Part shown: positions 17,511 to 26,114 of the stretch, piece after piece
Position numbering within the stretch: position 1 is the stretch's first letter
Layout of the letters: every line of letters begins with the position of its first letter
Origin: Streptomyces sp. 71268
Lineage (GTDB): Bacteria > Actinomycetota > Actinomycetes > Streptomycetales > Streptomycetaceae
Length of the DNA: 64,000 bases
Assembly (NCBI RefSeq): GCF_029392895.1
Contig: NZ_CP114200.1
Span: 4,309,001 to 4,373,000, forward strand
Direction: 5' to 3'
Made by a program: the position numbers and the translations under genes
Notes under the pieces: model-generated
The model's database searches: none
What the model saw: only the letters and a program-made list of their open reading frames with translations
Told to the model about the DNA's origin: nothing

Positions 17511-18137
17511 TCAGGCGGTGCCGTCCAGCTCGCCCAGTTCGTTCAACTCTTCAAGGCCGTCCAGGCCACCGCCGAGGCCGCCACCCCGCCCGCCCAGCGG
17601 CTCGGGGCGCGGCGTCGCGTAGCGCAGTTCGGGGGTGAGGACGATGCGCGAGGGCGCCTCGGGCGGAGCGTCGTGTGGGGACAAGACCGCCCATACGGTG
17701 ACTTCGCCGTGCCCGTCCCGTACGCCCCACTCCTCGGCGAGCGCCGTGATGATGTGCAGGCCCCGGCCGCCGCGGGCCGTGATCGACGGCGTGGCCGGAA
17801 GTGGTCTTGTCGGGCCGCCGCCGTCGGTCGCCTCGACCGTGAGTCGGCCGCACGCCTCCACGTGCCAGGCCGCGCGCATCGCGCCGGCGGCCCCGCCGTC
17901 CACGGTGTCGCGGCCGCTCGCCCCGCCGTCGTCGGCGTCCAGCGGTCGGCCGTGCCGACACGCGTTGCTGAGCAATTCGGAAAGGATCAATACTGCGTCG
18001 TCTATGACCGACTCCGGCACCCCGCTGGAGCGAAGCTCCCCGCGCATCCGGTGCCGCGCCTCACCCACGCCCGCAGGGCCATGGGGAACGGACATAGTCG
18101 ACGACGTCGGCACTTCCTGTGCCACCACCAACGCCAC
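17511..18137 (-). CDS. RsbW-like ATP-binding protein
   Basis: 208 aa. GHKL ATPase motifs: N box LILSELLSNACRHG (about 48-61), G1 VEATDGGGPT, G2 ARGGRGLHIITALAEEWG. An insert DADDGGASGRDTVDGG separates the strands, and a Gly/Leu/Glu-rich tail follows (GGRGGGLGGGLDGL). It is probably an anti-sigma or regulatory kinase-like protein. GTG 18137 is supported by AGGAGG about 8 nt upstream. No sigma or antagonist gene is adjacent. Confidence 0.82.
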   Translation of the reverse strand: MALVVAQEVPTSSTMSVPHGPAGVGEARHRMRGELRSSGVPESVIDDAVLILSELLSNACRHGRPLDADDGGASGRDTVDGGAAGAMRAAWHVEACGRLTVEATDGGGPTRPLPATPSITARGGRGLHIITALAEEWGVRDGHGEVTVWAVLSPHDAPPEAPSRIVLTPELRYATPRPEPLGGRGGGLGGGLDGLEELNELGELDGTA

Positions 18138-18277
18138 CCCCGAGACCTCCTTTGCCCCATGCCAAGGGGTGGATGCCCGGAGGAAGTGGATCGGAAACCG
18201 GCCAACTGCGATCGGGTGGCGTACTCGTCGTGATCACCTACGTACCGAATGCGCCGGTGCACTCCGTGTCATGGGCG

Positions 18278-19108
18278 TTATGTACGCCCGAGTTGGGACA
18301 GCACCTGCTTCGGCCGGTTGGTGATGATGGCCTCGACCCCGAGCCGTACGCACAGGTCGACGTCGGCCGGCTCGTTCACGGTCCATACGTGCACCCGGTG
18401 CCCCGCGCGGTGCAGGCGGGCGACGAACCCGGGGTGGTTGCGGACGATGCGCACACTGGGGCCCGCGATGCTCACGCCCGCGGGCAGCCGACCGTCCCGC
18501 AGCCGGGGCGAGAGGAACTGCGTGAGGTAGACGGTGGGCAGGCCGGGGGCCGCCGCGCGCACCCGGTGCAGCGAGCGCGCCGAGAAGCTCATGATCCGCA
18601 CCGGCGCGGGCTCGTTGGGCGCGCTCGGGCCGCCCGCCAGGCCGAACCGGCGCAACAGCGTCAGCAGCCGCTCCTCCACCTGCCCGGCCCAGCGCGTCGG
18701 GTGCTTGGTCTCGATGGCGAGGCCGACCGGGCGCCCCGCGTCGGCGACGAGTTCGAGCAGCCGCTCCAGGGTCAGCACGGAGGCGGCGTCCCGGTCCGGC
18801 ACCTCGGCGTCGGCGGCCTGCCCCTTCCAAGAACCGAAGTCAAGGGCGGCGAGGTCGGACAGCTCCATGCTGGAGACCGCCCCCCGCCCGTTGGACGTCC
18901 GGTTCACCCGTCGGTCGTGCACGCACACCAGGTGCCCGTCGGCGGTCAGCCGTACGTCGCACTCAAGGGCGTCGGCGCCCTCCGCGATGGCTCGCTCGTA
19001 CGCGATCAGGGTGTGCTCGGGTTCCGCTTCGGAGGCCCCGCGGTGGGCGACGACGAACGGGCTGTGCGGGCCGGGGCGACTGTCCCTGGCCGGGCGCGCA
19101 TAGGTCAC
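18278..19108 (-). CDS. Glycerophosphodiester phosphodiesterase
   Basis: 276 aa. TIM-barrel enzyme that hydrolyses glycerophosphodiesters to glycerol-3-phosphate and an alcohol. The conserved motifs are present: AHRGASEAEPEHTL (catalytic His-Arg and metal Glu), ALECDVRLTADGHLVCVHD (metal Glu/Asp and second catalytic His), AIETKHPT, and VHVWTVNEPAD near the end. No signal peptide is seen, so it is probably cytoplasmic. GTG 19108 is the chosen start; the frame is open further upstream but no better start was found. It is divergent from the HtrA gene. Confidence 0.92.
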   Translation of the reverse strand: MTYARPARDSRPGPHSPFVVAHRGASEAEPEHTLIAYERAIAEGADALECDVRLTADGHLVCVHDRRVNRTSNGRGAVSSMELSDLAALDFGSWKGQAADAEVPDRDAASVLTLERLLELVADAGRPVGLAIETKHPTRWAGQVEERLLTLLRRFGLAGGPSAPNEPAPVRIMSFSARSLHRVRAAAPGLPTVYLTQFLSPRLRDGRLPAGVSIAGPSVRIVRNHPGFVARLHRAGHRVHVWTVNEPADVDLCVRLGVEAIITNRPKQVLSQLGRT

Positions 19109-19364
19109 CGCGTTATGGTGCCACCGCCCGGCGCGCGCCGCCTCGGTGGCACCCGCCCCCGCGGAGGCTCGTCCGTTTCGTCCGTTGCACCCAGGTCGAA
19201 GTGGGGGGCGTCGGGTGAGGTTGCCGGTGGTCCGCCGCCCTCCGGGGCGGGGCCGCCGCTCCTTACGGCGGCCTGACAGGCCGTGGGAAAGGCTGGTGGC
19301 AGACCTTCGTACGCGATGGCCGCCCGCCACCTGACCGAAACGTCGTGCATCTGAGGAGTGAGCT

Positions 19365-21098
19365 GTGAGCACGGAAAACGAAGGCGCTGCTGTTCCGCCC
19401 GAGACCGAGCCGCGCACGGCGCCTCCAGCGCCGACCGCCGCGCCCGGCCCCGAGCACCCCGCCCCCGACTACGGCCTCGCCCCGCCCGCGTCCCCCGCCC
19501 CGGCACAGTCCGCGCCTCCGCCGGCCGCCCCGGACGCGGCCGGTTCCGCGAAGGGCGTCGGGGCGGACTCCGCGCGTTCGGCCCCCGGTGACGCCGAGAC
19601 GGTGGCCGGCTCACCCGCGCCGCACCCGACGGCCGAGATCACGACGGTCGACGCGTCCGCGCGGCAGGACGGCCCGCCCGCCGACGCGGGGCGTACGCCG
19701 GCGCCCCTCGCGGAGCCGACCCCCGTGGCGCAGTCGTCCACCGCCCCCGGCCACCCGGCGCCGCACGCCCCGCAGACCGGGACGCCGCACGCCGCGCAGG
19801 CCATGTCGCAGCACGGGACGGTGGGCGGCCCGCCCGCGGGCGGTGCCGGCGGTGCGGGTGGTGCCGGGGGCGGCGGGTGGTGGTCGGGTGGCGGCCAGCC
19901 GTACGGCACGGGTGGCGGGCCCGGTGACCCGCACGCGCCCTGGGGCGCGGGCGCACCCGGCCCGGTGCCGCCGCGTCGCGGGCGCGGCGGCATCCTCGCG
20001 GGCGTCCTGGCGGCGGTGTTGGTGGCGGGCGGTATCGGCGGCGGCATCGGGTTCTGGGCCGCCGAGCGGGACGGCGACAGCGAGTCGACCACCATCTCCG
20101 CCACCGGAGAGGCCAAGTCCAGCAATCGCGCCCCCGGCTCCGTGTCGGCCATCGCGGACAGGACGCTGCCGAGCGTCGTCACCATCGAGGCGCAAAGCAC
20201 CTCCGGCGAGGGCGGCACCGGCACCGGCTTCGTCTACGACAAGCAGGGCCACCTGCTCACCAACAACCACGTCGTCGCGTCCGCCGCGGACAGCGGCGAA
20301 CTGCGGGTCACGTTCTCCAACGGCAAGAAGTACCGCGCCGAGGTCGTCGGCCGGGCCGAGGGGTACGACATCGCCGTGCTCAAGCTGAAGAACGCGCCCG
20401 GCGCCCTGACCCCGCTGCCGCTCGCCGACTCCGACAAGGTCGAGGTCGGCGACGGTACGGTGGCGATCGGCGCGCCGTTCGGGCTCTCGGGCACCGTGAC
20501 GACGGGCATCGTCAGCGCGAAGAAGCGGCCGGTCTCCTCCAGCGACGGCGGCGGCAGCAAGGCGTCGTACATGAGCGCGCTGCAGACCGACGCGTCGATA
20601 AACCCGGGCAACTCCGGCGGGCCGCTGCTCAACGACTCCGGCGCCGTCATCGGCGTCAACTCCGCGATCCAGCCGGCGGGCGGCGGTGGCGGCTTCGGCG
20701 GCCAGGGCCAGCAGTCCGGCAGCATCGGCCTCGGCTTCGCCATCCCGATCAACCAGGCCAAACAGGTCGCCGAGCAACTGATCAAGACGGGGCAGCCGGT
20801 CTACCCGGTCATCGAGGCCACGGTGAACATGAAGGACACCGGCGCCGGCGCCACCATCTCCCGACAGGGCCAGGGCACCACCGACCCCGTCACCCCGGGC
20901 GGCCCGGCCGACAAGGCGGGCCTGCGCGCCGGCGACGTGATCACCAAGCTGGACGACACGGTGATCGACAGCGGCCCGACGCTGATCAGCGAAATCTGGA
21001 CGCACCGCCCCGGCGACAAGGTCGTCGTCACCTTCCTCAGGAACGGCAAGGAGAACAAGGTCCAGGTCACCCTGGGCGAGCGCAAGGGCGACAGCTGA
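19365..21098 (+). CDS. HtrA/DegP-like membrane-anchored serine protease with PDZ domain
   Basis: 577 aa. A long cytoplasmic Ala/Pro/Gly-rich N-terminus (1-205) is followed by one membrane helix (about 207-231) and an extracellular trypsin-like domain with the catalytic triad: His about 302 (LLTNNHVV), Asp about 336 (GYDIAVLKL) and Ser about 417 (NPGNSGGPLL). A PDZ domain (about 480-570) contains GPADKAGLRAGDVITKLDD. HtrA proteins degrade or refold damaged extracytoplasmic proteins. GTG 19365 follows GAGGAG. The gene ends 139 bp before tRNA-Ser. Confidence 0.95.
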   Translation: MSTENEGAAVPPETEPRTAPPAPTAAPGPEHPAPDYGLAPPASPAPAQSAPPPAAPDAAGSAKGVGADSARSAPGDAETVAGSPAPHPTAEITTVDASARQDGPPADAGRTPAPLAEPTPVAQSSTAPGHPAPHAPQTGTPHAAQAMSQHGTVGGPPAGGAGGAGGAGGGGWWSGGGQPYGTGGGPGDPHAPWGAGAPGPVPPRRGRGGILAGVLAAVLVAGGIGGGIGFWAAERDGDSESTTISATGEAKSSNRAPGSVSAIADRTLPSVVTIEAQSTSGEGGTGTGFVYDKQGHLLTNNHVVASAADSGELRVTFSNGKKYRAEVVGRAEGYDIAVLKLKNAPGALTPLPLADSDKVEVGDGTVAIGAPFGLSGTVTTGIVSAKKRPVSSSDGGGSKASYMSALQTDASINPGNSGGPLLNDSGAVIGVNSAIQPAGGGGGFGGQGQQSGSIGLGFAIPINQAKQVAEQLIKTGQPVYPVIEATVNMKDTGAGATISRQGQGTTDPVTPGGPADKAGLRAGDVITKLDDTVIDSGPTLISEIWTHRPGDKVVVTFLRNGKENKVQVTLGERKGDS

Positions 21099-21236
21099 CC
21101 CCGTCACCCCCACCCCCGTGCCCCACTACCCCGATTGACCCCGCCCCCGCCCCGGTCCGGCCTGCGGACCAGGGCGGCGACCGGGCCCGGAGAGCCGCTA
21201 GGCTGTAGACGCCTCGCGGCAGGTCGGCGGGGCAAG

Positions 21237-21323
21237 GGAGGCTTGCCCGAGCGGCCTAAGGGAACGGTCTTGAAAACCGTCGTGGCGGCGACGTCACCGA
21301 GGGTTCAAATCCCTCAGCCTCCG
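21237..21323 (+). tRNA. tRNA-Ser (anticodon UGA)
   Basis: 87 nt with a long variable arm. Acceptor stem GGAGGCT (21237-21243) pairs with AGCCTCC (21316-21322); discriminator G. Anticodon stem-loop ACGGT-CTTGAAA-ACCGT gives UGA. T arm GAGGG-TTCAAAT-CCCTC. CCA is not encoded. The following integrase scrap suggests its 3' end has served as an attachment site. Confidence 0.95.
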
Positions 21324-21346
21324 CCCAGTTCAGCGTCTTCGCTGGT

Positions 21347-21383
21347 CATCAGGGGCGCTCCGCGTTGCGGGGCGCCCCTGATG
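21347..21383 (+). terminator. Terminator of tRNA-Ser(UGA)
   Basis: Perfect 12-bp stem, CATCAGGGGCGC (21347-21358) and GCGCCCCTGATG (21372-21383), 24 bp after the tRNA. It is correctly placed to end the tRNA transcript. Confidence 0.85.
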
Positions 21384-21460
21384 CGTTGGGGGTGTCTCAC
21401 TTCGTCTCGCGTCTGTCCCGGGTTTGACCGGTAGGTGCGGCCAACCTGTGGCCAGACGCG

Positions 21461-21600
21461 TCAGTCCTCGGTCGGGCCCTTCGCGATGAGCTGGTTCGAG
21501 TGCGACCGGTCCCCGCGAGGGGCCTTGGCGTAGAAGCGGAACAGCACCGCGATGCCGTGCCCCGCCAGGCTCGCGACACGGGACGCTCCCCGGTCAGTCA
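21461..21600 (-). pseudogene. C-terminal remnant of a tyrosine integrase
   Basis: Reading the minus strand to the TGA at 21461 gives ASRVASLAGHGIAVLFRFYA followed by KAPRGDRSHSNQLIAKG and a stop. The V-A-S-L-A-G-H-G...Y-A-K pattern resembles the last catalytic His and Tyr region of actinobacterial phage-type integrases (compare AGHS-x3-LLxRYAK). The rest of the gene is missing; an in-frame stop lies just upstream. Its place beside the tRNA-Ser 3' end, reading toward the tRNA, fits the left-over end of a deleted integrated element. Confidence 0.6.
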
Positions 21601-21616
21601 GCGGTCGGCAGGCACG

Positions 21617-21633
21617 TATAGGGGTTCCCTATA
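21617..21633. promoter_or_regulatory. Palindrome upstream of the SDR genes
   Basis: TATAGGG (21617-21623), GTT, CCCTATA (21627-21633): a perfect 7-bp dyad about 175 bp before the first SDR start. It looks like a repressor operator; the binding protein is unknown. Confidence 0.5.
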
Positions 21634-21807
21634 GGTCCTACTGCTCATTCGTCTTTGCCCCGCCTTATTCGCCGGTCGTACCGTGAAACAGCTCGGTGCG
21701 GAGAAACGAGAAGCCGCGAATTCCACAGGAATACGAGTTCCGTGCGCGGCGGAATTCTGGCTCCATCGAGCGGACCATGACCTGAGCGATTCGAGGGGGC
21801 AAGTGGC

Positions 21808-22587
21808 ATGACCACGAACGACGGTGGGGCGGAAACGAGGGAACTCGCGGGAAAGCGTGCCCTCGTGACGGGGGGTACCCGAGGGATCGGTGCGGCTGTC
21901 GTGCGGCAGTTTCTGGACGCGGGGGCCGAGGTGGTGACGACGGCTAGGTCGGAGGCGTCGGGGGCGGTGCCGGAGGGGGCCGGGTTCGTGGCGGCCGACG
22001 TGCGGACGCGGGGCGGGGCGGAGGCGCTGGCCGCGGCGGTGCGGGAGCGGCTCGGCGGGGTGGACATCGTGGTGCACAACGCGGGTGGGGCGACGCCGCA
22101 CACAGGGGCGTTGGCCATTCCCGACGAGGAGTGGCAGGGCGCCCTCGACCTGAACTACCTGGCGGCCGTGCGACTGGACGCGTTGCTCGCGCCGGGGATG
22201 CGGGAGCGGCGTTCGGGGGCGATCGTGCACGTTTCCTCGGCCGCGGTGCTCACCCCGGTGGGCCCGTTCCTGCACTACGTGGCGGCGAAGGCGGCGTTGG
22301 AGTCGTACAGCCGAGGGCTCTCGCTGGAACTGGCCCCGTACGGAGTCCGGGTCAACGCCGTGTCGCCCGGTCGGGTCGCCACTCCCGGGGGCGAAGCGAC
22401 GCGGGAGCAGTGGGCGCGTCTGAACGGGGCGCCGAGCCAGACCAACGCCGACGACACCGCGCCGCTGGGGCGCGACGGCGAGCCCGACGACATCGCGAAC
22501 GCGGTGCTGTTCCTCGTCTCCGGCCGGGCGGACTGGCTCACCGGGAGCAACCTCATTGTGGACGGCGGTGAATTCCCCAGGGGCTGA
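21808..22587 (+). CDS. Short-chain dehydrogenase/reductase (SDR) 1
   Basis: 259 aa classical SDR. NAD(P) motif TGGTRGIG at about residues 20-27, NAG motif VHNAGG, catalytic Ser in HVSSAAVL and Tyr-x3-Lys in HYVAAKAALE, then the family segment RVNAVSPGRVATPGG and a C-terminal DGGEF. It catalyses NAD(P)-dependent oxidation or reduction of an alcohol/carbonyl; the substrate is unknown. It precedes a second SDR by 147 bp on the same strand. ATG 21808 follows GGGGGCAAGTGGC, a weak ribosome site. Confidence 0.9.
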   Translation: MTTNDGGAETRELAGKRALVTGGTRGIGAAVVRQFLDAGAEVVTTARSEASGAVPEGAGFVAADVRTRGGAEALAAAVRERLGGVDIVVHNAGGATPHTGALAIPDEEWQGALDLNYLAAVRLDALLAPGMRERRSGAIVHVSSAAVLTPVGPFLHYVAAKAALESYSRGLSLELAPYGVRVNAVSPGRVATPGGEATREQWARLNGAPSQTNADDTAPLGRDGEPDDIANAVLFLVSGRADWLTGSNLIVDGGEFPRG

Positions 22588-22681
22588 CGGCGCCGGAATT
22601 CCGCGGCTTCGGCGGCGCCTTGGAATGCGTGGGGCGTGGAGCGTCATGCGCTGCGGAATATCCACAAGTTCGCGAGACGAG

Positions 22682-22726
22682 CGGTACGAACGTTACGAGC
22701 GGTACGAGCAATACGAGCGTGAGGAG
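22682..22726. repeat. 9-bp tandem repeat before SDR 2
   Basis: Units CGGTACGAA, CGTTACGAG, CGGTACGAG, CAATACGAG and CGTGAGGAG follow each other from 22682 to 22726. The last unit supplies the GAGGAG ribosome site of SDR 2. One strand reads as an ERYERYEQYERE peptide, but the frame has no separate start. Confidence 0.7.
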
Positions 22727-22734
22727 ATTCGGGT

Positions 22735-23478
22735 ATGGGGAAGTACAGCGGGAAGAATGCCGTGATCACCGGTGGCGGCAGCGGAATGGGTCTGGCGATG
22801 GCGGAGTCGCTGGTGGCGGACGGGGCACGGGTGATGATCACCGGGCGTTCGCAGGCCACGCTCGACGCCGCGCGGGAGCGGCTCGGTGAGAACGCGGTGA
22901 CCGTACGCGGCGACGTGGCCGTACTCGCCGACCTGGACGCGCTGGCCGACCGGGTGAAGGGCGAACTCGGTTCGGTCGACGCCCTGTTCGTCAACGCAGG
23001 CATAGCGGCGCTCACGCCCTTCGAGTCGACGACCGAGGAGGCGTACGACGAACTGTTCGCCATCAACGTCAAGGGCGCCTACTTCACGGTGCAGAAGCTC
23101 GCCCCGTTGCTGAACGCGGGCGCGGGTGTCGTGCTCACCACGTCAGTCGCCAACGTCATGGGCGTGCCGGAGGCCAGTGTCTACGCGGCCGGCAAGGCGG
23201 CGCTGCGTTCGATGGCCCGCAGTCTCTCCCGCGAGCTGCTGCCGCGCGGAATCCGGGTCAACGCGGTCAGCCCCGGCCCGATCGACACGGGGGTGTTGGA
23301 GCGCGCGATGGGCGCGGAGGCGGCCGAGGAGTTCAAGGCACGGCAGGTCGAGGGGGTGCCCATGCGGCGTTTCGGCACCGTCGAAGAGGTGGCCAGGGCA
23401 GCCACGTTCCTCGCCTTCGACGCCACGTACACCACCGGCGCCGAGTTCGCCGTGGACGGCGGCGCCACCCAGCTCTGA
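22735..23478 (+). CDS. Short-chain dehydrogenase/reductase (SDR) 2
   Basis: 247 aa classical SDR: cofactor motif TGGGSGMG (about 13-20), NAG motif FVNAGI, catalytic TSVANV Ser and SVYAAGKAAL Tyr-x3-Lys, RVNAVSPGPIDTG and C-terminal FAVDGGATQL. The Arg after GRSQ at the second strand (TGRSQATLDAA) is typical of NADP preference. It forms a pair with SDR 1; the 9-bp repeat and GAGGAG lie directly upstream. The substrate is not inferable. Confidence 0.92.
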   Translation: MGKYSGKNAVITGGGSGMGLAMAESLVADGARVMITGRSQATLDAARERLGENAVTVRGDVAVLADLDALADRVKGELGSVDALFVNAGIAALTPFESTTEEAYDELFAINVKGAYFTVQKLAPLLNAGAGVVLTTSVANVMGVPEASVYAAGKAALRSMARSLSRELLPRGIRVNAVSPGPIDTGVLERAMGAEAAEEFKARQVEGVPMRRFGTVEEVARAATFLAFDATYTTGAEFAVDGGATQL

Positions 23479-23587
23479 GCCGGCTGTCCCAGTCCCCAGC
23501 CCCCAGTGCCCAGCTCCCAGCCCCTCAGCCGGTGGCCGTCAGTGCTCAGTGCTCAGTCCGCGGGCGTCGGCAGGGCGGCCGGGCGCG

Positions 23588-24484
23588 TCAGAGGGCCGGG
23601 GTGAGGGAGGCGGGCGCGGGCCAGGACTCCTGGCGGAGGAGTTCGAGCAGCGCGGTCTCGGCGGGGCCCGGGGCCTGGCGGACCACGGCGATGACGGGGT
23701 GGGTCACGGGCGGGTCCACCGGGCGGACCAGGTGCGCGTGCTCGTGCGGCACCGCGGAGGCCGGGAGGAGTGTCACGCCGATGCCCTGGGCGGCCCAGCG
23801 CGCGGCCGTCGCCGTCTGGGAGACGCGGGCGGCGGTGACCGGGGTGATGTCGTTCTCCCGCGCCACGTTCACCAGCACGCCGTCGAGCGCGCTGTCGCGG
23901 TCGAACCGCACCCACGGCTCACCCGCCAGCGCGCGCAGGTCGACCCGGTCGGTGTCGAGCAGCCGGTGCCCGGCGCCCAGCACCACGACGAACTCCTCGT
24001 CGCCGAGGTGGTGGGCGTTGGAGGGGCTGCGCTCGCACACCGCCATCAGGGCGAGGTCCAGCGCACCGCGTCGCCCGAGGCGTTCCATCTCGGCGGCGCT
24101 CGGCTCCTCGAAGACGGTGACCTCAAGGCGCGGGAAGCGGCGGCGCAGCGCGCCCAGCGCGCTCGGCAACTGCCGGGTGCCGAAGCCCATCTGCACCGAC
24201 ACCACCAGTTCGCCCACCAGCTCGTCCGCTCCGGCCCGCGCCGTCGCCCGCGCTCGGCGCGAGGCGTTGACCGCGACCGCCGCCTCGCGCAGGAACGCGC
24301 GGCCGACCACGGTCGGCACCAGGCCCGTCGCCGTGCGGGCGAACAGTTCCACGCCCAGCTCCCGCTCCAGGCCGCGGATCTGCTGGGAGACCGACGGCTG
24401 GGCCACGTGCAGCCGCTCCGCCGCAGCCGTGACCGAACCCTCTTCGGCCACGGCCAGGGCGTACTCGTACTGGCGAAGACTCAT
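23588..24484 (-). CDS. LysR-family transcriptional regulator
   Basis: 298 aa. N-terminal winged HTH: MSLRQYEYALAVAEEGSVTA, AAERLHVAQPSVSQQIRGLE, typical LysR spacing. The effector domain follows (ELVVSVQMGFGTRQLPSALG, then LDLALMAV). It is convergent with the SDR pair rather than divergent. Its target may still be the SDR genes, but no T-N11-A operator was located. ATG 24484 has GGGAGG 11 nt upstream. Confidence 0.92.
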   Translation of the reverse strand: MSLRQYEYALAVAEEGSVTAAAERLHVAQPSVSQQIRGLERELGVELFARTATGLVPTVVGRAFLREAAVAVNASRRARATARAGADELVGELVVSVQMGFGTRQLPSALGALRRRFPRLEVTVFEEPSAAEMERLGRRGALDLALMAVCERSPSNAHHLGDEEFVVVLGAGHRLLDTDRVDLRALAGEPWVRFDRDSALDGVLVNVARENDITPVTAARVSQTATAARWAAQGIGVTLLPASAVPHEHAHLVRPVDPPVTHPVIAVVRQAPGPAETALLELLRQESWPAPASLTPAL

Positions 24485-24644
24485 CGATTCCCGGCCTCCC
24501 GGCCCCGTTGCGCGGTCCGTCCCGTTGCGGGCTGTGCGGAGGTAGGTAACCCGCGTCGGGCGGCGGGGATTCCCGCGCTCACCGCCCCGGGCACGTCCCG
24601 GGCGCCCGGGGGCGCCCCGGGGTGTGGCGGGAGCGGCTGGTCGG

Positions 24645-24812
24645 TCAGGCGTATCTGCGCTTGTGGTCGCCGGTGGGGAGATAGGTGCGCAGGCACGTCG
24701 TGCAGTACCAGAGCCAGCGGTCCTCCTTGCCGGATCTGATCGCGCTGGTGTCCTTCCACAGCGGACGGGTTCCGCAGGTGGGGCAGTGCGGGGGCCTCTG
24801 CACGGTGCTCAC
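24645..24812 (-). CDS. Small zinc-ribbon protein
   Basis: 55 aa from GTG 24812, which follows AGGAGACCTAC. Two CxxC knuckles, CPTC at about residues 10-13 and CTTC at about 38-41, are separated by KEDRWLWY, the usual layout of a zinc ribbon. Small proteins of this kind occur widely in Streptomyces and have no established function. A longer in-frame form from 24863 is possible but lacks a ribosome site. Confidence 0.65.
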   Translation of the reverse strand: MSTVQRPPHCPTCGTRPLWKDTSAIRSGKEDRWLWYCTTCLRTYLPTGDHKRRYA

Positions 24813-25282
24813 GTAGGTCTCCTGGGGCGCGGTCCTGGCCGCCGCCCATGGTGCGGGGCGCACGGCGGGGGCGGGTCGCGGACACCGTGGGCACTACCCG
24901 TACGGGGGAGGGGCGTGGGCTCTTGTTCGGTATCGGGGCTCGGGCGCCGGTGAGCGTGCCGGCGGGGAGGGTGTGCCCGGCGTGCGCCGGGCACGCGGCG
25001 TGTGGCGGCGGACGCGCGGGAGCGGCCTGGCGTGGGGGTGGTGCGGGGCGTACGGAGGTCGGCGCGGGCGCGGGGCGAGGCGCAACAGAGTGCGGTGGTG
25101 GGTCAGTTGGTGTGAGCGGGTTTGGGGGAGAAGAGTCATGCTTGCGGGGGAATCGGGGGCTGCACAGCGTTCACGGCAGGCCCGGTGGGCAACTCTGGTC
25201 TCGCGACGTCGACACGGTGGCGAGGCGGTGGGCCCCCCTCCTTGCCCAAGGACCAACGTCCCTGATTCCAGGAGGAATTGAC
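24813..25282. other. Intergenic region before small secreted protein
   Basis: 470 bp, divergent promoters for the zinc-ribbon and secreted protein genes. Long open frames are Arg/Pro-rich and not credible. No repeats or RNA gene seen. Confidence 0.35.
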
Positions 25283-25597
25283 ATGGCAAGCACTCGCACC
25301 GCACGCGTTCTGGCGGCCGTCGCCGCGCTCCCGTTGGCCATCGTCCTCATGGGTGGGGTGGCCCAGGCGGACAGCGGAGCGCTCGCGGCCGGCCTCTCGA
25401 AGGCCGAGTCGAACGACGGCGACGCCGCGCTGATCGGAAGCGGGGCGGGGTTGAACCTCGGGAACTCGACGACGACGCAGCAGAACGCCAACGGCTCGGG
25501 GGCCACGAACAACAACAACGACGCGAGCGTCATCGGTTCGGGTCTCACCCCGATCAGCCAGCACAACACCAACGTGAGCTTCGGCCCCCTGTGGTGA
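25283..25597 (+). CDS. Small secreted Asn/Gly-rich protein
   Basis: 104 aa with a classical signal peptide (MASTRTARVLAAVAALPLAI, cleavage near VAQA-DS). The mature part is low-complexity and neutral: IGSGAGLNLGNSTTTQQNAN, GATNNNND, IGSGLTPIS. Two IGSG motifs and Asn/Gln runs recall the surface-active small proteins of Streptomyces (chaplin/rodlin-like), but there is no Cys pair or recognisable domain. ATG 25283 has AGGAGG at ideal spacing, so expression is probably high. Exported; function unknown. Confidence 0.75.
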   Translation: MASTRTARVLAAVAALPLAIVLMGGVAQADSGALAAGLSKAESNDGDAALIGSGAGLNLGNSTTTQQNANGSGATNNNNDASVIGSGLTPISQHNTNVSFGPLW

Positions 25598-26114
25598 GGC
25601 GGTGAGCGGGGGGTGAACCTCTGGCCGCTGGTGCGCGGCCACGAGGGTGACATGAGGTGATCGGTCGCGCGGCGGCGCCCTTCGGGGCCCGCCGCGCGGC
25701 TGTTGTGCGCCCGGGGCACCGGCGGGCGCGACCGCACGTCGACATCGGCATCCACGTCGGCATCGGCATCGACATCGGCGCTGGCGTAGACGTTCGGGCT
25801 GGCGTGGGCGTTGGCGTACGCGCCAGGGCGGGGGAGGGGGCGCGGCGGCGGGAGGCCGTGGGACGGCGGACCGGGGCGAGACCGAAACCGGACCCGGGTG
25901 CCGAAACCGGGCCCGGGTGTCGGACTCGGACCCGGGTGTCGGACTCGGACCCGAGTGCCGGACCGAGCCGCCGAGGCCGGACGCCCGGGGCGGGGCGGCG
26001 GAGGCCGCCGGGTACCACGTCCGGGCTAGGTCGGGGTCGCGATCGCGGGGGCAGACGGCTGAACGACAGGCGTGTCTGCGGGCGCCACGGTAGGGCGGTG
26101 CCTTCACTCCTTTT
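25598..26114. other. Repeat-rich intergenic region
   Basis: 517 bp. It holds a 6-bp based repeat (ATCGGC/GTCGGC, about 25737-25800) and a 19-bp tandem repeat (25884-25959). No gene is supported. Confidence 0.5.
25884..25959. repeat. 19-bp tandem repeat, four copies
   Basis: Units at 25884-25902, 25903-25921, 25922-25940 and 25941-25959, of the form GAAACCGGACCCGGGTGCC and later GGACTCGGACCCGGGTGTC. It lies about 155 bp upstream of the DUF1906 gene. Confidence 0.8.

Noticed and set aside
21808..24484. SDR pair plus LysR as part of a biosynthetic gene cluster
   Set aside because: No PKS, NRPS, terpene or tailoring genes are nearby; two SDRs and a regulator alone do not support a cluster.
25736..25812. 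CRISPR-like short repeats
   Set aside because: Hexamer-based simple repeats without unique spacers; no cas genes anywhere in the window.
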